Source: Sphingomonadales bacterium UBA7473 (GTDB lineage: Bacteria > Pseudomonadota > Alphaproteobacteria > Sphingomonadales > Sphingomonadaceae). From it: 12,041 bases of DNA. The position numbers and the translations under genes are program-made. Location of the stretch: positions 1 through 12,041 of the forward strand of contig DLOX01000260.1 of assembly GCA_002478575.1 (NCBI GenBank). The letters run 5' to 3'. The notes under the pieces were generated by a model, which saw only the letters and a program-made list of their open reading frames with translations, did no database searches and was not told the DNA's origin. This document shows positions 6,369 through 12,041 of the stretch, piece after piece. Each line of letters opens with the position of its first letter. Within the stretch, counting starts at the first letter, position 1.

Positions 6369-7178
6369 ATGAGTATGACCGACGAACAACCCATGGTCGT
6401 TAGGCCAGCCGATCTGATTTTTTTCTGGGACAAAAAGAGTCGGGATAAATCGGAAAAACACAATCAAATGGGCGTGATCATAGATAACGGTAACGTTATA
6501 TACTCGAACGATCGTGTGCGATCTATAAGCCTAGTAGATATTTTGAATGAAGGTAGATTCAGCATATATCAAAATGATTTTTCCGACGAGATTAGAATAG
6601 GAGCAATAAATTTTTTTCGAGCAAACTATCAAAAAAAGATGATAGTTGAATCTGGAATTAGGCATCTAATTGGGGGAAATACACTCCCATTTATTGAACA
6701 AAGTATTTTTCCAAGAAAACCTTTCTACGCCGGAGATGAGGAATACGACGCTGCTTGGGATAAATTTATGAGTCTAATTCGTCCGGGAGATGCAATATTT
6801 ACTACAGATCATCAAAGTGCTCTTAGCCGGTTCATTAGTTCATTCACGCACGGACCATGGAGCCACATGGCATTGTATTTGGGTGATGGTCAAATTCAAG
6901 AAATGGTAACAAGCGGGCTGCGTCGTTGCTCAATAAACATCTATAGGACCCGGTCTCGGTGGGTGGCAGCATATCGCACTGCCAAGACGGTTGACACCCT
7001 CCCAGACCCAAAACTTTTTTTTGATGAGTGCGATAGGCAATTGAGCGAACCCGCTCGCTATGCCTACAAGAAGGTAATCTATTACGGGCTTAGGTCTTTC
7101 TTTGGGGACCATTCCCATGATTGGGTCCCAAACAGTGTGATTTACTCGGGACGATTTTTCTTCATCGCTCAGGCTTAG
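6369..7178 (+). CDS. Putative duplicated YiiX/YebB-like (permuted NlpC/P60) protein, Cys missing
   Basis: This 269-residue protein has no signal peptide or membrane segment. Residues 138-200 look like a circularly permuted NlpC/P60 papain-like domain: RPGDAIFT (138-145), then a GPWSHMALYLGDG segment with the likely catalytic His166, and Glu178 after it. A weaker copy precedes it: RPADLIFF (12-19) and HNQMGVIIDNGN with His31. In permuted members the nucleophile Cys comes last, in a CS motif. Here the corresponding C-terminal stretch reads NSVIYSGRFFFIAQA, with Tyr259 where Cys is expected, and the only cysteines (187, 221) are elsewhere. The frame stops soon after, earlier than the usual closing helix. 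Such proteins hydrolyse amide or thioester bonds in peptidoglycan, lipids or other substrates; this one may be inactive or recently damaged. The region is very AT-rich (34 of 120 bases G/C at 6541-6660, against 76 of 120 in uvrA at 8461-8580), suggesting acquisition. The ATG at 6375 has better spacing to GAGAG than the one at 6369. Fold assignment is moderate. Confidence 0.6.
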   Translation: MSMTDEQPMVVRPADLIFFWDKKSRDKSEKHNQMGVIIDNGNVIYSNDRVRSISLVDILNEGRFSIYQNDFSDEIRIGAINFFRANYQKKMIVESGIRHLIGGNTLPFIEQSIFPRKPFYAGDEEYDAAWDKFMSLIRPGDAIFTTDHQSALSRFISSFTHGPWSHMALYLGDGQIQEMVTSGLRRCSINIYRTRSRWVAAYRTAKTVDTLPDPKLFFDECDRQLSEPARYAYKKVIYYGLRSFFGDHSHDWVPNSVIYSGRFFFIAQA

Positions 7179-7382
7179 GCAAAAGGGCAGGTCAACGCTC
7201 GACGAAAGCGTCTGAAACCAATGTCTCCTTGCAGGAACCACGTCACACTTCTTGACGGCAGCTTCGTCGGCGAGAGCTGACGGGCCGGCTCTCTTGCTGA
7301 ATTGGCAGCTTACCGAGATTCGTTTGCCAAAAGCGGACAGTCAGCAATCCCCAACTTACCTGCCCTCAAGCTCCAATCCCCC
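7179..7382. other. Convergent gap between the AT-rich ORF and the DUF1905 gene
   Basis: No gene is seen. A six-pair inverted repeat GAGAGC (7272-7277) / GCTCTC (7288-7293) with a ten-base loop lies in it but lacks a T-run, so terminator function is uncertain. Confidence 0.35.
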
Positions 7383-7769
7383 TCAAACCCGCAAAACAAC
7401 CCTGACCTCATCCCCCACCTTAACCCCTTCGGCCTTCCGCACGCTGGCCTTCAGGGGCAGCATAAATCCGTCCAGCTCCTTCGCTGGAAACACCGACGTG
7501 CTCCATTCCGTGCCACCGATCCGAGCTAGCACCTTCACTGACCCGAACCCGCCTTTGCGGCCTTGTGATTTGATGCGGAGGGCGGCCGCCGCTTCTCCGG
7601 TGATGGTCATGAAATGCCATGCGGCGGGGACGCTGGGGTCTTTTGATTTCCAGAGCCAGATGGGGCCTGCCGCTTCAAGGTCCGCGCTGTGGGCCGCGCC
7701 GCCGGGGTCATCGCCAAATTCATCGGCGATGGCAGCGATATCAGCGGGCAGGGCGGGGCGTTTGGCCAT
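7383..7769 (-). CDS. DUF1905 domain-containing protein
   Basis: This is a 128-residue protein. Residues about 35-128 match the pattern of DUF1905, a small beta-barrel-like domain of unknown function: WLWKSKDPSVPAAWHFMTI, then GGFGSVKVLARIGGTEWSTS (74-93), the LPLKASVRKAEG segment, and a terminal VGDEVRVVL strand. The aromatic start and GFGSV...IGGTxWxTS core are typical. The N-terminal 34 residues are a polar extension with no recognised motif. No YdeI/OmpD-associated domain is fused to it. It starts 5 bp after the uvrA stop, so it is probably the second gene of the uvrA transcript and translationally coupled; the GGGAGGA sequence at the uvrA end lies rather far (about 16 bp) from its ATG. 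A DNA-repair link is suggested only by this position, not by the domain. Confidence 0.85.
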   Translation of the reverse strand: MAKRPALPADIAAIADEFGDDPGGAAHSADLEAAGPIWLWKSKDPSVPAAWHFMTITGEAAAALRIKSQGRKGGFGSVKVLARIGGTEWSTSVFPAKELDGFMLPLKASVRKAEGVKVGDEVRVVLRV

Positions 7770-7774
7770 GGAGC

Positions 7775-10774
7775 CTAAACCAATTCCTCCCGCACCTTTT
7801 TGCCCTTGCGACCCTTCACTGTCGCGACCGCCTCCACGCGCGGAGCCTTGGCGAGCACATCCTTTAGATAATGCCCGGTATAGCTGCGCGGATTGGCGGC
7901 GACATCTTCCGGCGTGCCTTCCGCGACCACTTCGCCGCCCTTCACGCCGCCTTCAGGGCCAAGATCCAAGATCCAATCTGCGGTTTTGATCACATCGAGA
8001 TTATGTTCGATCACAATCACGCTATTGCCTTGTTCGACAAGCGCATGGAGCACTTCCAAGAGCTTGCGCACATCTTCAAAATGAAGCCCGGTGGTGGGCT
8101 CATCAAGGATATAAAGCGTGTTGCCGGTGGCGCGACGGCTGAGTTCTTTGGCAAGCTTCACCCGCTGCGCTTCGCCGCCGGACAGCGTCGTCGCTTGTTG
8201 TCCGACCTTCACATAGCCAAGGCCCACTTCCGCGAGCATCGCCATCTTGTCTCTTATGGGCGGAACGGCTTTGAAAAACTCAACCGCATCTTCGACCGTC
8301 ATGTCGAGCACATCGGCGATGGACTTGCCCTTGAACTTCACTTCCAACGTCTCGCGATTATAGCGTGCCCCATGGCAGACGTCGCAGGTCACATAAACGT
8401 CGGGCAGGAAGTGCATTTCAATCTTCAACACGCCATCGCCTTGGCACGCTTCGCACCGCCCGCCCTTCACGTTGAAGCTGAAGCGGCCGGGTTTATAGCC
8501 CCGTGCTCCGGACTCGGGCAGGCCCGCAAACCAATCGCGGATATTGGTGAAGGCGCCGGTATAGGTCGCGGGGTTGGATCGCGGCGTGCGGCCGATGGGG
8601 GATTGATCAATGTCAATCACCTTGTCGCAATATTGGAGGCCGGAAATCTTGTCATGCTTGCCGGCAACCACGCGCGCGCCATTGAGGGTGCGAGCGGCAG
8701 CGGCATAGAGCGTATCAAGCGTGAAGCTGGATTTGCCTGATCCTGACACGCCGGTGATGCAAGTGAAAGTGCCCAGCGGCAGACTGGCCGTTACGCCTTT
8801 CAGATTATTGGCGGTGGCATTGTGCACCGTAAGCTTCTTGCCCGTGCCTTTGCGGCGTTTGGCGGGCACCGGGATGGTCCGCCGCCCGGTCATATAGTCC
8901 GCAGTCAAGCTGCCTTCTGCGGCCTCAATATCTGCTAGCTGGCCCTCAGCCACGATCGTGCCGCCATGGACGCCGGCTCCGGGACCCATATCGATGATAT
9001 AGTCCGCCGTGCGGATCGCATCTTCATCATGCTCAACCACCAGCACGGTATTGCCCAAATCGCGCAGGCGCTTGAGTGTTTCCAATAGCCGGTCATTATC
9101 CTTTTGGTGGAGGCCAATGCTGGGTTCATCCAGAACATAAAGCACGCCTGACAGCCCCGAGCCGATTTGCGAAGCGAGGCGGATGCGCTGGCTTTCCCCG
9201 CCAGACAGCGTGCCAGAAGTGCGGTTGAGATTTAGATAGTCAAGGCCGACATTGTTCAAGAAGCCCAGTCGCTCATTAATCTCCTTCAAGATCGCTTTGG
9301 CAATTTGCCGCTGCTGATCATTGAGCTTGGGCTCCAGCGTCGAAAACCAGTTGAGCGCATCGACGACGGACAATTGCGCGGCGGCACTGATCGTGCTTTC
9401 ACCCACGCGGACGGCCAGCGCCTCGGGCTTCAGCCGCGCCCCGTTGCAGGTTTCGCAGGGCTGCGCGGTTTGGAACTTGCTCAATTCCTCGCGCATCCAC
9501 GCGCTATCGGTTTGCAGCATCCGCCGCTCCAGATTACCGATCACGCCATTGAACGTCTTTTGCACGTCATAGCTTTTGCGACCGTCCTGGAAGGTCAGGC
9601 GGATGACCTCATTGCCCGATCCATTGAGGATGATCGCAGGGATAAGCGGCGGCAAATCCTTCCACGGCGTATCCAAGCTGAACCCAAAATGCCGCGCAAC
9701 GCTGGCGAGCACCTGCATATAATAGGGGCTGGGCGGATTGCTCTTTGCCCAAGGCACCACTGCGCCTTGCTTGATGGTGAGTTCGGGATTGGGGACGATG
9801 AGCTCAGGATCGAAGCTCAGCCGTTCGCCCAGGCCATCACAGGCTGGGCAGGCGCCTTGCGGGGCGTTGAAGCTGAACAGGCGCGGTTCGATTTCGGAGA
9901 TAGTGAAGCCCGAGACGGGGCAGGCGAATTTTTCGGAGAAGATGATCCTGCCGGGCGGGGCATTGTCGTTAAGCACCGCTCGCCCTGAGCTTGTCGAAGG
10001 GTTGCCTTCTTCGGCTGGCTGGGCTTCGTCAGGCTCAGCCTGAGCGGTTGACGATGGGTCAGCCGGATCGACATAGGCCAAACCCTCAGCCAGCTTCAGA
10101 GCCTGCTCAAAGCTATCCGCCAGCCGCGCCTCTATCCCCTCACGGACGACAATCCGGTCAACCACAACCTCCAGATCATGCTTATATTTCTTATCGAGCG
10201 CCGGGGCCTCATCAATCTCATAAAACTGCCCATCGATGCGGACGCGGGTGTATCCGGCCTTCTGCCATTCGAGCAGTTCCTTGCGATATTCGCCTTTCCG
10301 CCCGCGCACGACGGGCGCGAGCAAGAACAGCCGCGTCCCTTCCGGCAAAGCCATAACCCGATCCACCATCTGGCTAACGGTCTGCGCGGAAATCGGCAGT
10401 CCGGTCGCAGGCGAATAAGGAATGCCAACCCGCGCCCACAAAAGCCGCATATAATCGTAAATCTCAGTGACGGTCGCGACGGTCGAGCGTGGATTGCGGC
10501 TGGTCGTTTTCTGCTCAATGCTGATCGCCGGGGAAAGCCCATCGATATGATCAACATCGGGCTTTTGCATCATCTCCAAAAACTGGCGCGCGTAGGCCGA
10601 AAGCGACTCCACATAACGCCGCTGGCCCTCAGCATAGATGGTATCAAAAGCGAGGCTTGATTTGCCTGAGCCAGACAGGCCCGTGATCACCGTCAGCGTG
10701 TCGCGCGGGATATCAACATCGACGCCTTTGAGATTATGCTCCCGCGCGCCTCTTACTTTTATATGAGTCAGCAT
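7775..10774 (-). CDS. uvrA: UvrABC excinuclease subunit A
   Basis: UvrA is the ATP-dependent damage-recognition subunit of nucleotide excision repair; it dimerises, finds bulky lesions and loads UvrB. All family parts are visible: Walker A GLSGSGKSS (32-40) and GVSGSGKSS (675-683), signatures LSGGESQR (523-530) and LSGGEAQR (864-871), and Walker B regions LYVLDEP and LYILDEP. The C-terminal zinc module has four cysteines (774, 777, 797, 800). The first zinc module has Cys285, 309 and 312, but Ser288 replaces its second Cys. Length is 999 residues against 940 in E. coli; much of the excess is a low-complexity linker (about 236-275) before the first zinc module, coded partly by a repeat pair. 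The ATG at 10772-10774 agrees with the family N-terminus (IKVRGAREHNL) although its ribosome site is weak (GAGCGAG). A LexA-like site lies 10 bp upstream. A DUF1905 gene follows after 5 bp. Confidence 0.98.
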   Translation of the reverse strand: MLTHIKVRGAREHNLKGVDVDIPRDTLTVITGLSGSGKSSLAFDTIYAEGQRRYVESLSAYARQFLEMMQKPDVDHIDGLSPAISIEQKTTSRNPRSTVATVTEIYDYMRLLWARVGIPYSPATGLPISAQTVSQMVDRVMALPEGTRLFLLAPVVRGRKGEYRKELLEWQKAGYTRVRIDGQFYEIDEAPALDKKYKHDLEVVVDRIVVREGIEARLADSFEQALKLAEGLAYVDPADPSSTAQAEPDEAQPAEEGNPSTSSGRAVLNDNAPPGRIIFSEKFACPVSGFTISEIEPRLFSFNAPQGACPACDGLGERLSFDPELIVPNPELTIKQGAVVPWAKSNPPSPYYMQVLASVARHFGFSLDTPWKDLPPLIPAIILNGSGNEVIRLTFQDGRKSYDVQKTFNGVIGNLERRMLQTDSAWMREELSKFQTAQPCETCNGARLKPEALAVRVGESTISAAAQLSVVDALNWFSTLEPKLNDQQRQIAKAILKEINERLGFLNNVGLDYLNLNRTSGTLSGGESQRIRLASQIGSGLSGVLYVLDEPSIGLHQKDNDRLLETLKRLRDLGNTVLVVEHDEDAIRTADYIIDMGPGAGVHGGTIVAEGQLADIEAAEGSLTADYMTGRRTIPVPAKRRKGTGKKLTVHNATANNLKGVTASLPLGTFTCITGVSGSGKSSFTLDTLYAAAARTLNGARVVAGKHDKISGLQYCDKVIDIDQSPIGRTPRSNPATYTGAFTNIRDWFAGLPESGARGYKPGRFSFNVKGGRCEACQGDGVLKIEMHFLPDVYVTCDVCHGARYNRETLEVKFKGKSIADVLDMTVEDAVEFFKAVPPIRDKMAMLAEVGLGYVKVGQQATTLSGGEAQRVKLAKELSRRATGNTLYILDEPTTGLHFEDVRKLLEVLHALVEQGNSVIVIEHNLDVIKTADWILDLGPEGGVKGGEVVAEGTPEDVAANPRSYTGHYLKDVLAKAPRVEAVATVKGRKGKKVREELV
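9975..10048. repeat. Inverted pair of sphingomonad dispersed repeat inside uvrA
   Basis: Two 25-bp arms (9975-9999 and 10024-10048) are reverse complements at 20 of 25 positions, separated by 24 bp. The shared core is GCTCAG followed by GAGCGGT, preceded by CTTCG. In uvrA frame the arms encode NPSTSSGRA (258-266) and TAQAEPDEA (243-251), adding linker residues without breaking the gene. The PSTSSG-coding form is, to my knowledge, a frequent dispersed palindromic element in Sphingomonadales. The uvrA mRNA could fold the pair into a long hairpin. Confidence 0.75.
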
Positions 10775-10783
10775 GCTCGCTCT

Positions 10784-10798
10784 GTTTCACATCTGTTC
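10784..10798. promoter_or_regulatory. Candidate LexA (SOS) box of uvrA
   Basis: GTTT-CACATCT-GTTC matches the alphaproteobacterial LexA consensus GTTC-N7-GTTC at seven of eight fixed bases with the exact 7-bp spacing. It ends 10 bp from the uvrA start, where bound LexA would block transcription or early elongation. uvrA is a common SOS gene, which supports the call. The site lies in the gap shared with the divergent glycosyltransferase-like gene. Confidence 0.5.
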
Positions 10799-10834
10799 GC
10801 ATAGGGCAAGGGGGATCAAAAGGCGGTGGGCGCA

Positions 10835-10840
10835 TATAAA
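10835..10840 (+). promoter_or_regulatory. Possible -10 box of the glycosyltransferase-like gene
   Basis: TATAAA fits five of six bases of TATAAT and would start transcription about 40 nt before the ATG at 10886. No -35 match is found 16-18 bp upstream, so this is weak. Confidence 0.25.
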
Positions 10841-10885
10841 AGCAAGTTGGTCTGACCGCTTGGCTCTGATAGCGTGCCGCCCAAG

Positions 10886-11719
10886 ATGCAGATTAATATC
10901 GAACAGCAAGAGCTGCAAAGCCGATCGCTTTTCCTTGGCGTGCCCATGTATGGCGGCATGGCACATATGCATTTCATCACGGGGGTAGTGCAGCTGACGC
11001 GCAAATGCGCCGAGATTGGGATCCGGCTGGAGACTTATTTCCTCGCGAACGAAAGCCTTGTGCAGCGGGCGCGGAACACGGTTGTGGATCAATTTCTGCA
11101 ATCCGATTGCAGCCATATGATCTTCATCGATGCTGACATTGGTTTCGATGCTGACAGTGTCATTATGATGCTTGCGATGATGGCAGAGGATGGCCCCTAT
11201 GATGTGCTGACTGCGCCTTACCCGAAAAAGAATATCAGCTGGGAAAAGGTGCAGGCAGCAGTGGGGCAAGGCTTGGCGACTGACGATCCGGCTCAGCTGG
11301 CTAACTATGTTGGCGATTTTGTTGTGAACTTCAAAAATGTGACTGCCGGAGAGAGCGTGACCATCGATCTGCAGGAGCCTTTTGCCGTGTCAGAGGCAGG
11401 CACCGGATTCATGATGATCAGGCGTGCGACCTTTGAAAAGGTGAAGGTGGCTTTCCCGGAACGCGACTATGTCTCGGATCTTCATCGCTCTCCGGGCTTT
11501 GACCCGGAGCGCACGATGCACGCCTATTTTGATTGCGTGATTGATCCAGAAACGAAGCGTTACTTGTCTGAAGACTATTATTTCTGCCGCACCGTGTGGA
11601 AGGCCGGGATGAGCGTCCATATGTGCGGCTGGATGCAGCTGACGCACACTGGTGCCTACACCTTCGGTGGATCGCTTGCGCATATGGCGGCGATTGGGGC
11701 TGATCCGGGGGTGGGGTAA
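10886..11719 (+). CDS. Glycosyltransferase-like protein, GT-A type
   Basis: A 277-residue soluble protein of GT-A appearance. An opening beta-strand (SLFLGVPMYGG) is followed by FLANESLVQRARNTVVDQFL and then HMIFIDADIGFD, where D82-A-D84 is a DxD motif that would bind the metal and nucleotide sugar. A later YLSEDYYFCRTVWKAG (Glu229-Asp230) resembles the acceptor-side ED of family 2 transferases, and His254 in LTHTG could be a further ligand. The ARN-then-DAD arrangement is seen in glycosyltransferase-like proteins of bacteria and large phages. The sugar and acceptor are unknown. Start is uncertain: no clear ribosome site precedes either the ATG at 10886 or the in-frame GTG at 10874; ATG is preferred. 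It is divergent from uvrA (about 100 bp apart) and its stop lies 4 bp from the convergent helicase gene, so there is no operon clue to function. Confidence 0.75.
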   Translation: MQINIEQQELQSRSLFLGVPMYGGMAHMHFITGVVQLTRKCAEIGIRLETYFLANESLVQRARNTVVDQFLQSDCSHMIFIDADIGFDADSVIMMLAMMAEDGPYDVLTAPYPKKNISWEKVQAAVGQGLATDDPAQLANYVGDFVVNFKNVTAGESVTIDLQEPFAVSEAGTGFMMIRRATFEKVKVAFPERDYVSDLHRSPGFDPERTMHAYFDCVIDPETKRYLSEDYYFCRTVWKAGMSVHMCGWMQLTHTGAYTFGGSLAHMAAIGADPGVG

Positions 11720-11723
11720 CGCC

Positions 11724-12041
11724 TTAAAACCCCTGCATCAGGAAGCTTGGCACGGGGCCATTCCAACCATCTTCGCCAACAGGTTCCGGTTCTGGGGTTT
11801 TTGCGGGTCTTGATTGCGGCTTGGGTTTCGCCGCTTCGGCTTTGGGCGTGCGTTCCGCCCTCGGTGCCCTTGCCGCAGGCTTAGCCTCTGCCTTCGGAGC
11901 TGCAGCAGCAGGAGCAGCCTTCGCCACACGCTCAATCTTCTGCCCAATCAGCTTTTCGATATTGGCGATATTTTCGGCATCTTCGGGCGTGATGAAGGTA
12001 AAGGCTGACCCAGTAGCCCCTGCGCGACCGGTGCGGCCGAT
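11724..12041 (-). CDS. DEAD-box RNA helicase, C-terminal end (partial)
   Basis: The last 105 codons of a DEAD-box ATP-dependent RNA helicase; the 5' part lies beyond the window. The fragment opens with motif VI, (I)GRTGRAG, continues with GSAFTFITPEDAENIANIEKL typical of the end of RecA-like domain 2, and ends after IGQKIERV. From residue about 41 it is a low-complexity basic tail rich in Ala, Pro, Lys and Arg, which in RhlE-like helicases contacts RNA, closing with DGWNGPVPSFLMQGF. This layout suggests an RhlE-type member used in ribosome assembly, RNA decay or cold adaptation, but the diagnostic N-terminal motifs are not in view. It converges with the glycosyltransferase-like gene with only 4 bp between stops and no clear terminator hairpin. 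Confidence 0.93.
   Translation of the reverse strand: MGRTGRAGATGSAFTFITPEDAENIANIEKLIGQKIERVAKAAPAAAAPKAEAKPAARAPRAERTPKAEAAKPKPQSRPAKTPEPEPVGEDGWNGPVPSFLMQGF

Noticed and set aside
7252..7989. 245-codon plus-strand frame across the DUF1905 gene and uvrA end
   Set aside because: Proline- and serine-rich shadow of the minus-strand genes; the opposite strand carries recognised domains.
7871..8740. 289-codon plus-strand frame opposite uvrA
   Set aside because: It is antisense to a fully supported uvrA; its length comes from GC-rich codon bias and it shows no family motif.
9305..9988. 227-codon plus-strand frame opposite uvrA
   Set aside because: Same shadow effect; no ribosome site and no recognisable domain.

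Overview
The window looks like chromosomal DNA of a Sphingomonadales alphaproteobacterium. The pointers are: an alphaproteobacterial-type UvrA carrying the peptide PSTSSG, which I associate with a dispersed repeat of sphingomonad genomes; a large TonB-dependent receptor of the kind sphingomonads have in excess; a carotenoid/stilbene-cleaving dioxygenase; and a LexA-like site of the form GTTT-N7-GTTC before uvrA. Genus cannot be decided from the sequence.

Layout. Positions 1-65 are the 3' five-sixths of an initiator tRNA-fMet, followed by a hairpin terminator (100-129). A minus-strand pair follows: a TonB-dependent outer-membrane receptor (start 4186) and, 48 bp downstream, a carotenoid oxygenase-family dioxygenase (344-1783). 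Divergent from them is a TetR-family regulator (4681-5298). The 494-bp divergent gap holds a perfect inverted repeat (TGATACA-TT-TGTATCA) overlying a plausible receptor promoter. The simplest reading is a regulated uptake-and-cleavage module: the receptor imports a poorly soluble compound, the dioxygenase cleaves a C=C bond in it, and the TetR protein senses the compound or its product.

After the regulator come a 22-codon ORF and a patatin-like lipase gene cut off after about 100 codons, then about 650 bp without a convincing gene. Next is an AT-rich ORF (6369-7178, 28% GC in its poorest part), unlike its neighbours. It appears to contain two permuted NlpC/P60 (YiiX/YebB-like) half-domains, with a Tyr where the catalytic Cys would be expected. 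This is the strongest candidate for horizontally acquired, poorly described material here.

The right half is housekeeping. uvrA (7775-10774, minus) is followed 5 bp later by a DUF1905 gene. uvrA has an in-frame inverted pair of the sphingomonad repeat inside the coding sequence and lacks one Cys of its first zinc module. Divergent from uvrA is a GT-A-type glycosyltransferase-like gene (about 10886-11719), which converges with the C-terminal end of a DEAD-box RNA helicase gene cut by the window edge (11724-12041).

I see no CRISPR array, complete insertion sequence, integrase or rRNA. The receptor/dioxygenase/TetR module is a reasonable but unproven functional unit. No clearly novel multi-gene system is visible.
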